This document shows positions 27,417 through 35,899 of a stretch of 64,000 nucleotides of DNA, piece by piece (position 1 is the first letter of the stretch; each line of letters opens with the position of its first letter). Position numbers and translations under genes: made by a program. Below the pieces are notes generated by a model that ran no database searches, had not been told where the DNA came from, and was given only the letters and a program-made list of their open reading frames with translations. Source of the DNA: Rhizobium sp. 16-488-2b (GTDB lineage: Bacteria > Pseudomonadota > Alphaproteobacteria > Rhizobiales > Rhizobiaceae); the NCBI RefSeq assembly GCF_017741815.1, contig NZ_JAGHMF010000036.1:62001-126000 (forward strand). The letters are read 5' to 3'.

Positions 27417-27575
27417 CTACCGCCGGAGGATCACCCATACCGCATGGATGATCCCCGGCACGTAGCCGCACAGCGTCAACAGTATGTTTAGCCAGAACTG
27501 CAGGCCGATTCCGACCTGCAGGAATACACCGACAGGTGGCAGGATGATCGCGAAAAGAATGCGTATGATGTCCAA
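27417..27575 (-). CDS. YqaE/Pmp3 (UPF0057) small membrane protein, antisense between rhaD and rhaI
   Basis: 52 residues from a TTG start (27575): it opens MDIIRILFAIILPPVGVFLQ and continues with QFWLNILLTLCGYVPGIIHA before a basic end (ILRR). This is the full UPF0057/Pmp3 signature: two helices, PPVGVFLQ, FWLN, GYVPG. A GAGG lies five bases before the TTG. Pmp3 homologues affect membrane potential and salt tolerance in yeast and plants; the bacterial role is unclear. It lies on the strand opposite to rhaDI, four bases past the rhaD stop. There is no ATG in frame near the start. Confidence 0.85.
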   Translation of the reverse strand: MDIIRILFAIILPPVGVFLQVGIGLQFWLNILLTLCGYVPGIIHAVWVILRR

Positions 27576-27659
27576 GGTCGCCTCATTACTGATTTGAGTA
27601 TTTCATGCATCGAAACGCGGACAGGAGCCGTTTGGTTCGATGCCACACGGGAGGAATTC

Positions 27660-28952
27660 ATGGCCGAAACCAAAATCGCGCAGGATGTGATTGCGCAAGA
27701 AAACGAAAAGCGCGCAGCCGCGCTCAAATCCGATTACGAAGCCTTGGGCGCCAACCTGTCGCGCCGTGGCGTGGACATTGAGGCGATCACGCGCCGCGTC
27801 TCCGAATTCTTCGTCGCCGTTCCATCCTGGGGCGTCGGCACCGGCGGCACGCGCTTTGCCCGCTTCCCCGGCGCCGGCGAGCCGCGCGGGATCTTCGACA
27901 AGCTCGACGATTGCTCCGTCATCAACGAACTGACCCGCGCCACGCCGAACGTCTCGCTCCACATTCCGTGGGACAAGACCGACGTCAAGGAATTGAAGGC
28001 GAAGGGCGATCAGCTTGGCCTCGGCTTCGACGCGATGAATTCCAACACCTTCTCCGACGCGGCCGGCCAGGCCCACTCCTACAAGTATGGTTCGCTCAGC
28101 CACACCGACGCGGCAACCCGCGCGCAGGCCGTCGAGCACAACATCGAATGCATTGAGATCGGCAAGGCGATCGGCTCCAAGGCCCTGACCGTCTGGGTCG
28201 GCGACGGTTCGAACTTCCCGGGCCAAAGCAATTTCACCCGCTCCTTCGAGCGCTACCTTGCCTCGATGGCCGACATCTACAAGGCGCTGCCCGACGATTG
28301 GAAGCTGTTTTCCGAGCACAAGATGTACGAGCCGGCCTTCTATTCGACCGTCGTGCAGGACTGGGGCACCAACTACCTGATCGCCCAGACGCTCGGCCCG
28401 AAGGCGCATTGCCTCGTCGACCTCGGCCACCATGCGCCGAACACCAATATCGAGATGATCGTCGCCCGCCTGATCCAGTTCGGCAAGCTCGGCGGCTTCC
28501 ACTTCAACGACTCGAAATACGGCGACGACGACCTCGACGCCGGCTCGATCGAGCCTTATCGCCTGTTCCTCGTCTTCAACGAGCTGGTCGAGGCCGAGCA
28601 GCGCGGCGTCAACGACTTCAACCCGGCCCACATGATCGACCAGTCGCATAACGTGACCGATCCGATCGAAAGCCTGATCAACAGCGCCAACGAAATCCGC
28701 CGCGCCTATGCGCAGGCGCTGATCGTCGACCGTAAGGCGCTGGCAGGTTTCCAGGACGGGAACGATGCCTTGATGGCGACGGAGACGCTGAAGCGCGGTT
28801 ATCGCACCGATGTCGAGCCGATCCTGGCGGAGGCCCGGCGCCGTGCGGGCGGCGCGATCGATCCGATTGCCACCTACCGCGCCAGCGGCTATCGCAAGAA
28901 GGTTGCCGCGGAGCGCCCGGCGTCCGTGGGCGGCAGCGGCGGCATCATCTGA
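27660..28952 (+). CDS. rhaI: L-rhamnose isomerase (Pseudomonas stutzeri type)
   Basis: 430 residues, the exact size of the P. stutzeri-type enzyme and unlike the E. coli RhaA. A TIM barrel is visible with substrate and metal motifs such as SEHKMYEPAFYST, DLGHHAPNTNIE and FHFNDSKYGDDDLDAG. It converts L-rhamnose to L-rhamnulose using Mn2+ or Co2+. The ATG at 27660 has GGGAGGA upstream; the frame is open earlier but without family similarity. It lies 246 bases after rhaD and ends at an intrinsic terminator. Confidence 0.94.
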   Translation: MAETKIAQDVIAQENEKRAAALKSDYEALGANLSRRGVDIEAITRRVSEFFVAVPSWGVGTGGTRFARFPGAGEPRGIFDKLDDCSVINELTRATPNVSLHIPWDKTDVKELKAKGDQLGLGFDAMNSNTFSDAAGQAHSYKYGSLSHTDAATRAQAVEHNIECIEIGKAIGSKALTVWVGDGSNFPGQSNFTRSFERYLASMADIYKALPDDWKLFSEHKMYEPAFYSTVVQDWGTNYLIAQTLGPKAHCLVDLGHHAPNTNIEMIVARLIQFGKLGGFHFNDSKYGDDDLDAGSIEPYRLFLVFNELVEAEQRGVNDFNPAHMIDQSHNVTDPIESLINSANEIRRAYAQALIVDRKALAGFQDGNDALMATETLKRGYRTDVEPILAEARRRAGGAIDPIATYRASGYRKKVAAERPASVGGSGGII

Positions 28953-28966
28953 GGTCGAAGACTTGC

Positions 28967-29002
28967 TCGAGCCGCCACGACAATCGCGGCGGCTCGATTT
29001 TT
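28967..29002 (+). terminator. Intrinsic terminator of rhaDI
   Basis: A perfect 10-bp stem, TCGAGCCGCC (28967-28976) with GGCGGCTCGA (28988-28997), has an 11-base loop and is followed by TTTTT. It is oriented for rhaI and lies just before the convergent lactonase gene end. Confidence 0.88.
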
Positions 29003-29004
29003 AA

Positions 29005-30048
29005 TCAGACTGCTCCGCGCGTCTCGACATAGAGCGCATAGACCGAATGGCTGGACGCCATGTAGAGGCGGTTCTTCTTCGGCCCGCCGAAGACGAGGTT
29101 GGGGCAGCGTTCCGGCAGCTTGATGAAGCCGATTGCCTTGCCGGCCTTGTTGAAAATCTTCACGCCGTTGAGATCTTCCGGCTTGGCGCCGGCCGCACCC
29201 GAAGAGCCCCATCCGCACCACAGATTGCCGTCGACATCGACCTTGAAGCCGTCGAGGCCGCCATTGTCGTCGGCGGTGATCAGCGCCTTCTTGTTGGAAA
29301 GCGAAACGCCGTCCTTGGCGACGTCGTAGGACCAGACGATGCGATAGGGCTGTGCACGGCCTTCGACGATATAGAGCTTCTTCTCGTCTTCCGAGAAGGC
29401 GATGCCGTTCGGACCCTTCAGCTCGTCGGTGACGAGATTGAGCTTCCCATCCGGTGAGATGCGATAGACCGAATGCGGCAGTTCGGGTTCGGCCTTGTCG
29501 CCTTCCCATTCACCGGCAATGCCGAAGGTCGGGTCGGTGAACCAGATCGAACCGTCCGACTTGCAGACGATGTCGTTCGGCGAGTTGAGCTTCTTGCCCT
29601 TGTAATTGTCGGCCAGTACCGTGATCGAGCCGTCATATTCGGTGCGGGTGACGCGGCGCGTCAGGTGCTCGCACGACAAAAGCCGGCCCTGCATGTCGCG
29701 GGCGTGGCCGTTCGAATAGTTCGAATTCGGGTTGAAGACACTCCAGGTCTCATTCGTCTCGTCGTATTTCATGACCCGGTTGTTCGGCACGTCGCTGACG
29801 AGAAGATAGCGACCATCGCCAAACCAGACCGGGCCTTCCAGCCAGCGGGCGCCGGTGGCGACCTGTTCCAAGGACGAGCTGGCGACGCGATATTTGGCAA
29901 AGCTCGGGTCGAGAACCTGGATGGCCGGATCAGGGTAGATCGGCGATGGCGTGAAGCCGATCGACTGTGCGGCTGCGACCTTCGGCAGAGCGGCACCCGC
30001 CAGCGCGGCTCCTGATATGGCAATGACGTTGCGGCGTGTGTAAACCAT
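29005..30048 (-). CDS. SMP-30/gluconolactonase-family lactonase, Tat-exported
   Basis: 347 residues. The N-terminus MVYTRRNVIAISGAALAGAA is a twin-arginine signal (RRNVI) with cleavage near VAAAQ. The rest is a six-bladed beta-propeller of the SMP-30/gluconolactonase class: EGPVWFGDGRYLLVSDVPNN supplies the metal Glu, then KLNSPNDIVCKSDGSIWFTD and LKGPNGIAFSEDEKKLYIVE. It should hydrolyse a sugar lactone in the periplasm. Next to rhaI, a rhamnono-lactone is a reasonable but unproved substrate. A TGATCG palindrome upstream hints at shared control with the rha genes. Confidence 0.85.
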   Translation of the reverse strand: MVYTRRNVIAISGAALAGAALPKVAAAQSIGFTPSPIYPDPAIQVLDPSFAKYRVASSSLEQVATGARWLEGPVWFGDGRYLLVSDVPNNRVMKYDETNETWSVFNPNSNYSNGHARDMQGRLLSCEHLTRRVTRTEYDGSITVLADNYKGKKLNSPNDIVCKSDGSIWFTDPTFGIAGEWEGDKAEPELPHSVYRISPDGKLNLVTDELKGPNGIAFSEDEKKLYIVEGRAQPYRIVWSYDVAKDGVSLSNKKALITADDNGGLDGFKVDVDGNLWCGWGSSGAAGAKPEDLNGVKIFNKAGKAIGFIKLPERCPNLVFGGPKKNRLYMASSHSVYALYVETRGAV

Positions 30049-30100
30049 TGGGCATCCTCAATATGATTTGTTTCAAATGGACCCACGGGATCGCGGGTTA

Positions 30101-30118
30101 CGATCAGAATAATGATCG
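30101..30118. promoter_or_regulatory. Palindrome with TGATCG arms upstream of the lactonase
   Basis: CGATCA (30101-30106), a six-base AT-rich centre, then TGATCG (30113-30118). The arms match the core found in the rhaR-rhaD gap, so this may be an extra RhaR site. It lies about 55-70 bases upstream of the lactonase ATG. Confidence 0.4.
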
Positions 30119-30515
30119 CGCCCATGTATCTCGACCTAAGCGTGTGCCGCAATGACACTCCTTGGGCACCTGCCCAATTGGTTAACTACCAGTGACCATT
30201 GAGCTGCTGCAAGTTGCGCATCCCTGCGAAAACTCAGATTGCAAATTTAGCTCGCATAAATATACATTTACGCGACCGTTGGCGGCGCTTTTTGATAAAG
30301 CGCAGGTTAACTCGCGATTTCAGCCACGCTGTCCGCAAAAGTCAGATTTTTTTAAGGATGAGCGCCTAGGTTGAAGTCATTCGATCGAAATGATCACTCG
30401 ATGCTCCGCGCATGATGCGTTTGTCACACAGTTTCAGAATTCATTTCCTGGGGTTTGAGCTTTGCTCATCCGCAGGCCTCGCCATGCCGTTTCACCACGA
30501 TTTCCAAGGTGCCTC
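30119..30515. other. Long upstream region of the chemoreceptor gene, no gene seen
   Basis: About 400 bases between the lactonase promoter and the chemoreceptor start. It is more AT-rich than its flanks and holds no credible coding frame. No confident sigma-54 or flagellar-type promoter was found by eye. Confidence 0.5.
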
Positions 30516-32459
30516 ATGTTGCAAAACCTAAAGATAAAAACCAAATTCCTTATTGCAATCGCCCTGCTCGGCCTCGTTTCCATGGCCGGCTTGCTTTACC
30601 TCACCGACAAGTTCAGCGCGGCCAATCAGCAGTATACTGGCTTCCTACAGAACGAGAGCCAGGCAGCGACCTTCAGCGCTCGTGCGGCAGCCGGCATTTG
30701 GACATCCACGACATGGCTGAGCCGTGCCGTTGCTCAGGAACCCGGCTCCGCCGGCTTTAATGATATCTCCAAGCGCTTCGCCACCGAATTCGGTGGCGCT
30801 CGCCAGCGCCTTGCACAAGTGCCGGAACTGGTCCCTAGCCGCAAGATTGCGATCGACGAACTGCTTGCCGGCGCAGACGCTCTGAAATCACTTGGCGATC
30901 AGCTTCTTGCCGCGCGCGCCGCCAACAATGCGGCTGAAACGCAGCAACTTGCTGCAAAGCTCGATGACATGATCGTTGGCCTGTCGCCCAAATTCGGCGC
31001 GAATAACAAAGCCATGGCGGACCTGCTTGAACAGGGAGGCAGCCAGCTTTCCGCCTCCGTTTCATCCACCATCTTCTATACGCTTGTCGGCCTTACCGTT
31101 GGCGTCATCGCGGCAATCGCCTTTGCGATGGTCATCGCGCAGAAGGGCGTGACGACACCGATGGCGAAGCTCCGCGAACGCATGGAAACGCTTGCCTCCG
31201 GCGAGACCGGCGAGGAGGTTCATGGCCTCGACCGCCGCGACGAAATCGGCCAGATGGCTGCCGCCGTCGCCGTGTTCCGGACCAATGCGATCGACCGCAT
31301 GCGCATCGAACAGCAGGCAGAAGCCACCCGCTCGATGAGCGAGAGCGAGCGCCTCGCGCGCGAAACAGAGAAGGCCAATGAAGCCGCCAACCTGCATCGG
31401 GCGGTCAAAGCTCTTGGCGGCGCGCTCGGCGATCTCGCCAATGGCGACCTGAATTGCCAGATCGACACGCCGTTCACCGGCGACCTCGACACGCTTCGCC
31501 AGGACTTCAACGCGGCGGTCGCCAAGCTGCACAATGCGCTGCAGGCCGTTGGCGCCAATGCGAGCGCCATCAGCGCCGGGTCAAGCCAGATCCGCGCCTC
31601 CGCCGACGACCTCTCCAAGCGCACCGAACAGCAGGCGGCTTCCGTTGAGGAAACCGCCGCGGCGCTGGAGCAGATCACCACGACCGTCAAGGACGCCGCC
31701 GGACGCGCAAGCGACGCCAGCCAGCTGGTCGCCAAAACGCGCGAAGCCGCCGAACGCTCCGGCGAGGTCGTGCGCAACGCCGTAACCGCGATGCACCTGA
31801 TCGAGCAGTCCTCGAACGAGATCAGCAACATCATCGGCGTGATCGACGATATCGCCTTCCAGACCAACCTTCTCGCTCTCAACGCCGGCGTCGAAGCCGC
31901 CCGGGCAGGTGATGCGGGCAAGGGCTTTGCCGTCGTCGCTCAGGAAGTGCGCGAACTCGCACAGCGCTCGGCGCGCGCCGCCAAGGAGATCAAGGCGCTG
32001 ATCACCGCCTCCGGTTCGCAGGTCGAGTCTGGCGTGGAACTGGTCGGCGAAGCCGGCAAGGCGCTGGATGCAATCGTCGCCGAAGTGCAGGAGATCAACC
32101 GCCATGTTCACGCGATTGCCGAAGCCTCGCGCGAGCAGTCGCTTGGCCTGCAGGAGATCAACACGGCCGTGAACAGCATGGACGAAGGCACGCAGAAAAA
32201 TGCCGCCATGGTTGAGGAAACGACTGCGGCGAGCCACAGCCTCGCGCATGAAGCCATGGCGCTTTCTCAGCTCATGTCCCAGTTCAAGCTGGATGGCGCC
32301 GTTGCCAACCAGGCGCGGCCGAGCTTCGCCAAGCCTGCGACGACGACCGCCAGCCACAGCCCCGTCGCCTCGCCGGCACGGCAACTGGGCCAGAAGTTGA
32401 CCAACGCGTTTCGCGGAAACGCCGCGCTGAAGCAAGAGCCGGAATGGTCTGAATTCTGA
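30516..32459 (+). CDS. Methyl-accepting chemotaxis protein
   Basis: 647 residues. TM1 is near residues 9-28 (FLIAIALLGLVSMAGLLYL), then a periplasmic four-helix ligand region of about 155 residues. TM2 is near 185-205 (IFYTLVGLTVGVIAAIAF), then HAMP and linker (KLRERMETLASGETGEEVHG), then the signalling coiled coil with its tip at DIAFQTNLLALNAGVEAARA. The C-terminus ends EWSEF, resembling the NWETF-type pentapeptide that docks CheR and CheB. The ATG at 30516 is chosen for the TM1 position. The ligand is unknown. Confidence 0.93.
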   Translation: MLQNLKIKTKFLIAIALLGLVSMAGLLYLTDKFSAANQQYTGFLQNESQAATFSARAAAGIWTSTTWLSRAVAQEPGSAGFNDISKRFATEFGGARQRLAQVPELVPSRKIAIDELLAGADALKSLGDQLLAARAANNAAETQQLAAKLDDMIVGLSPKFGANNKAMADLLEQGGSQLSASVSSTIFYTLVGLTVGVIAAIAFAMVIAQKGVTTPMAKLRERMETLASGETGEEVHGLDRRDEIGQMAAAVAVFRTNAIDRMRIEQQAEATRSMSESERLARETEKANEAANLHRAVKALGGALGDLANGDLNCQIDTPFTGDLDTLRQDFNAAVAKLHNALQAVGANASAISAGSSQIRASADDLSKRTEQQAASVEETAAALEQITTTVKDAAGRASDASQLVAKTREAAERSGEVVRNAVTAMHLIEQSSNEISNIIGVIDDIAFQTNLLALNAGVEAARAGDAGKGFAVVAQEVRELAQRSARAAKEIKALITASGSQVESGVELVGEAGKALDAIVAEVQEINRHVHAIAEASREQSLGLQEINTAVNSMDEGTQKNAAMVEETTAASHSLAHEAMALSQLMSQFKLDGAVANQARPSFAKPATTTASHSPVASPARQLGQKLTNAFRGNAALKQEPEWSEF

Positions 32460-32513
32460 GCCATGTCACTTAGGAAACGGAGCCCAGAAGGTTCCGTTCA
32501 GACTGCTGACACC

Positions 32514-32533
32514 CCCCCGGTCGTGACCGGGGG
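32514..32533. terminator. Hairpin after the chemoreceptor gene
   Basis: CCCCCGGTC and GACCGGGGG form a near-perfect stem with a very short centre, 55 bases after the stop. Only a weak T-rich tail (TTGTGGTT) follows, so this is a possible terminator. Confidence 0.4.
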
Positions 32534-32610
32534 TTGTGGTTCACTGAATGCCCGGAGTTTTCAACTGGACGATCAAACGGCTTCCATCTCTGCCCAACGA
32601 TCTGCTTATC

Positions 32611-32760
32611 CGCAGCAACTCGTTCGATCAATGGAGCGCCGAACTCGGCAGGGAACTGGCAAACGGCCTGCTTCCCGTCATCGAAGGCACGGAAAGCACT
32701 GCCAGCCATGATTCGGCGACGCAGGGCCTCGTTGCCGAACTGGCGGGGCTGAAAGGAATT
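32611..32760 (+). pseudogene. C-terminal remnant of glucose-6-phosphate isomerase
   Basis: The plus frame reads NSFDQWSAELGRELANGLLP then HDSATQGLVAELAGLKG, which matches the conserved C-terminus of Pgi (INSFDQWGVELGK and HDSSTxGLI). Everything before INSFDQW is missing and the sequence after LKG is unrelated. Only about 50 codons remain, without promoter or start, so it is a dead fragment left by a past rearrangement. Confidence 0.7.
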
Positions 32761-33280
32761 AGGTTCATACGGCGCCCTAACGAAAAACCCAGGATTTGCA
32801 TCGGACATGTCCTGCGTACGCTGCCCTTCGAACTGTTCGGCAGAGTTGCTACGGCAAGTTGGAGCCTGCCGCTATCGCACATATCGCAACGTCCGCGTCG
32901 TTGTGTCGGTCGACGTTGTTTGGTCCCTTTGGATCGCCGCGGCTGAGGGTATACTCGGCCTTGGTACGTTCGCTGCGTTGTGGTTGTAATTCGGATGTCG
33001 CGGAGCCTGCAAACAACGTCGTACAGATCAGTAGTCTAGATATACCCGTTTACTGACTAAAAGTGTCAGAAAGTAGAGATGTGCGGCCTAGGGCCGAAAG
33101 CCGACATCGCGTGCTACCCTTGGTTCTCGATGCGAGTCGAACCCAGAACACGGGGGTTCGGTAAGTGTTTAAAACAAGCGCATCTCACGGAAGCGGAATA
33201 GCTTCCACGAACAACGTTATCATGGAATCGCCAGTTCGATCCTACTCATCTATCAACCAACGGTCGCGGCCGGCGGTCAT
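32761..33280. other. Non-coding or decayed stretch, no gene recognised
   Basis: About 520 bases with only short unconvincing frames. One frame near 32900-32989 gives a hydrophobic stretch (VVWSLWIAAAEGILGLGTFA) that might be another dead membrane-protein fragment. No promoter or RNA gene was recognised. Confidence 0.45.
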
Positions 33281-34591
33281 TTAGGGCGCATCCGCCATTC
33301 CATCCTCACATAACTCTCGGCAAGCTTCGAAATAATCCTCCAGAACGCAATCGACGGAATGTAGCGCAAGAGCCTCGGCGTTTCGTGCTATCTTGCCGGA
33401 ACGAACAGCTTCGTAGGAGCCCTGCAGGTACTGGCTAATCAGAGTTTCTGGGATCTCAACATCCGCCAGTAGGCCGAAGAGTTCTTCAACCGCCGCGCGG
33501 ATGGTCACGTTCGGGAAGTAATAGCGCACGCGATCACTGTAGCTGAAATGACGCTGCAGCCGTTGCTCGTCCGCGGTCCCATGATAGTATTTTTCCCAGT
33601 TCTTCGGCTCGGCCACCATCACTGTCTCGATCGTCTCAAGCAGCGTTGCCGAACGCCCGGTTGGAAACAGGAAGGCCGCGATCCGATCAAGGCCATAGAA
33701 GGCTTCGCGCAACGCAAATGTCAGGCCAGGGCCGACTTTCAGGATGGCGAAACCATCGAGCACAAGGCTGCGCAGCGCATCCCGCGTCTGGTAATCGGTG
33801 GAATGCGCTTCGAAGACGAGGCCTGGCAAGTCGGCAAGCGTTGCACTCAGCGCTGCCGCCTTGCCACTGTCATAGGCGATGACATTATGGTTGCCGAACT
33901 CGACGCCCGGCTGCACGACGGCACCGACGACGCGATCGAAAGCCTTGCTAACGCCGGCAGCCTCGAAAGCGGTCCGATGCACGGCGATGGTACGCCGTGC
34001 TGCTTCCGGCTTGGTGACCTCGAGCTCATTGAGCTCTTCCATCGCTCCACCGGGAATCGGTACTTCGGTTCCTATGATATAGACCGGCAGTACACACGAC
34101 GATCCGGCAACGGCCGCTTCCGCTGTGGCGGCAAGGCTTGCAGCACGCTCGGCTGTCAACGCATCCGGCAGTCCGACCGGTTCGCCCGCGCAGCCCATGC
34201 TGGTATCGAGATGCAATTTGGTGAAGCCGGCCCGCGCATAAGCATCGATCATCACCCTTGCTTTTTTCATCGCTTCTGCTGCAGGCAGCTGTTTCCAGGG
34301 ATTGGGGCCCAGATGGTCTCCACCAAGAAGGAGCTTTTCGCGCGGAAAGCCGGCCTTAGCCGCGATCGTCTCAACGAAGGCGCGAAAATCGGCCGGCGTC
34401 ATGCCGGTATAGCCGCCATCTTGGTTCACCTGGTTGCAGGTTGCCTCGACAAGGAGATATTTGTCGCGGGCAAGCGCATGGCGCATCGATGCCTCGATGA
34501 CCATGGGATGTGCCGAGCAGATCGACGGAATACCCTTTACCCCGGCTCCCTTGCCCCAGGTCGCGATGTCGGAAAGGTAGTTTTTCTGCAT
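33281..34591 (-). CDS. GatZ/KbaZ-family protein (tagatose-bisphosphate aldolase 'non-catalytic subunit' / tagatose-6-phosphate 4-epimerase)
   Basis: 436 residues, a GatZ/KbaZ TIM-barrel protein: SICSAHPMVIEASMRHAL, LLVEATCNQVNQDGGYTGMT, LLLGGDHLGPNPWK and HLDTSMGCAGEP. In E. coli GatZ and KbaZ accompany a catalytic aldolase (GatY/KbaY), but no such gene is present here. Homologues in Agrobacterium have been reported, as I recall, to act as D-tagatose-6-phosphate 4-epimerases giving fructose-6-phosphate, which fits the neighbourhood (AgaS, kinase, GH4). It is separated from agaS by about 200 bases containing a palindrome, so it may have its own promoter. Confidence 0.82.
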   Translation of the reverse strand: MQKNYLSDIATWGKGAGVKGIPSICSAHPMVIEASMRHALARDKYLLVEATCNQVNQDGGYTGMTPADFRAFVETIAAKAGFPREKLLLGGDHLGPNPWKQLPAAEAMKKARVMIDAYARAGFTKLHLDTSMGCAGEPVGLPDALTAERAASLAATAEAAVAGSSCVLPVYIIGTEVPIPGGAMEELNELEVTKPEAARRTIAVHRTAFEAAGVSKAFDRVVGAVVQPGVEFGNHNVIAYDSGKAAALSATLADLPGLVFEAHSTDYQTRDALRSLVLDGFAILKVGPGLTFALREAFYGLDRIAAFLFPTGRSATLLETIETVMVAEPKNWEKYYHGTADEQRLQRHFSYSDRVRYYFPNVTIRAAVEELFGLLADVEIPETLISQYLQGSYEAVRSGKIARNAEALALHSVDCVLEDYFEACRELCEDGMADAP

Positions 34592-34630
34592 CTTGCAGCA
34601 TCCTCTTATAAACGCGTGGACCCCGTGTTT

Positions 34631-34644
34631 CGGTCAGTTGACCG
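34631..34644. promoter_or_regulatory. Palindrome upstream of the GatZ/KbaZ gene
   Basis: CGGTCA and TGACCG flank a two-base centre, 40 bases upstream of the start codon. This looks like an operator for a dimeric regulator, but which one is unknown; it does not resemble the TGATCG boxes of the DeoR genes. Confidence 0.35.
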
Positions 34645-34794
34645 AATTCGGATCGCCGTGGCCACGTCGACAGGTCAGCCCTTGGTGGCAATGCCGAGCG
34701 CTAATCAGCGCCCGCGCAACCTGGAGCTGTCGCGATGGTTAGATGTGGCAGTCCGTACTGCCGCCTCACTGTCAGAGGGGACGAAGCCTGTTGA

Positions 34795-35886
34795 CTACGC
34801 CGCCCAAGGATAGAGTGTGACACCCGATACGACACGAGACAGCGTCCCGCTCGCAAACGGGTTGTCCACCTCCAGCCCGAGACCGGCCGACCAGCGGACA
34901 GCCCAGACTTGGCCTGCCAATATGTAGAGGACGGCGAGTGCCCGCGGATCGGCAATGGCCGGCACGGTGACGTCACAGCCGGCAGCACCCAACGTGGTGA
35001 CGACGGCGCCCGGATACTGGCTGCGCAGTTCGTTGATGACGTCAATATCGTAGCGCGACGTGTGTTCGTCCGGATGCACCATGAGGGCGATATGGGTGCC
35101 CGGCACCACGGCAGCCTTGGGGCCATGCCTGAAGCCGAGGGGGCTGTCCCACTGCACCATCACCTGACCAGCTGTCAGCTCCAGAACCTTCAGCGCCGCC
35201 TCGCGCGCCAGCCCCTTAAGAGCGCCACCGCCGAGAAAGATCATCCGCGGCGGGCAGACCGGCGCATCCTGGCCGGTAAGCTCAGCCAACAAGGTGTCGG
35301 CCGCCGTCGACAGGGCAGGCAGAGTGGTGGCCGGATCGAATGCGCCGTCGATGCAGGCAAGCGCCGACAGCAGCATGGTGGTGAAGCTCGACGTCATGGC
35401 AAAGCCGTGGTCATGCGTCTCTGCCGGCAGCAGCAGTATCTTCTGCTCGCCCGGCCCCGCAGCCGGACGCGTTGCAAGCGCGCCGTCCGGATTGCAGGTG
35501 ATATGCAGCCGATGTGCTTCGGGCATCGCCTTGTCGAGAAGCTCGAGCATGCCGACAGTTTCGGAGCTGTCGCCGCTACGTCCGAACTGGACCACGAGGA
35601 TATGTGCGCTTCTACGGACATAGTCAGCAGGGCTCGCGACAAAGTCGGTCGTGGGAACCGCCCGGATCAGCGGGCCGTCGACTGCACTGCAGGACGACGC
35701 CGCCAAAATGTCGCCGATGAAGGCCGATGTTCCCGCACCGCACATCCAGATTTCGCGGATATCCTTGACTTTGATCCAGGCGCGGATATCGGCAGCCTGA
35801 TCTTTCAGCTCAGGCGCCCAGTTCCGCCAGATCGCCGGCTGCCGCAAGATTTCTGTCCAGGTCGCAGAGGTGTGATTGAATGCCAT
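34795..35886 (-). CDS. agaS: SIS-domain amino-sugar isomerase/deaminase (AgaS type)
   Basis: 363 residues with two SIS domains. The first shows MCGAGTSAFIGD and VVQFGRSGDSSETVGMLELL, the second FLGGGALKGLAREAALK and SPLGFRHGPKAAV. AgaS-type proteins convert galactosamine-6-phosphate to tagatose-6-phosphate plus ammonia. The GlmS-like glutaminase domain is absent, so it is a breakdown enzyme rather than a synthase. The ATG at 35886 is 14 bases after the exporter stop; the frame is open further upstream but reads into that gene. The named substrate depends on context. Confidence 0.8.
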   Translation of the reverse strand: MAFNHTSATWTEILRQPAIWRNWAPELKDQAADIRAWIKVKDIREIWMCGAGTSAFIGDILAASSCSAVDGPLIRAVPTTDFVASPADYVRRSAHILVVQFGRSGDSSETVGMLELLDKAMPEAHRLHITCNPDGALATRPAAGPGEQKILLLPAETHDHGFAMTSSFTTMLLSALACIDGAFDPATTLPALSTAADTLLAELTGQDAPVCPPRMIFLGGGALKGLAREAALKVLELTAGQVMVQWDSPLGFRHGPKAAVVPGTHIALMVHPDEHTSRYDIDVINELRSQYPGAVVTTLGAAGCDVTVPAIADPRALAVLYILAGQVWAVRWSAGLGLEVDNPFASGTLSRVVSGVTLYPWAA

Positions 35887-35899
35887 GACGAAGGTGCTT

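Noticed and set aside
27603..28649. Minus-strand open frame of 348 codons within rhaI
   Set aside because: Mirror of rhaI codons, rich in Val, Asp, Arg and Glu without domains.
34371..34794. Short frames in and near the gap between the GatZ-type gene and agaS
   Set aside because: Arg/Pro-rich, no ribosome site. The gap contains a palindrome instead.
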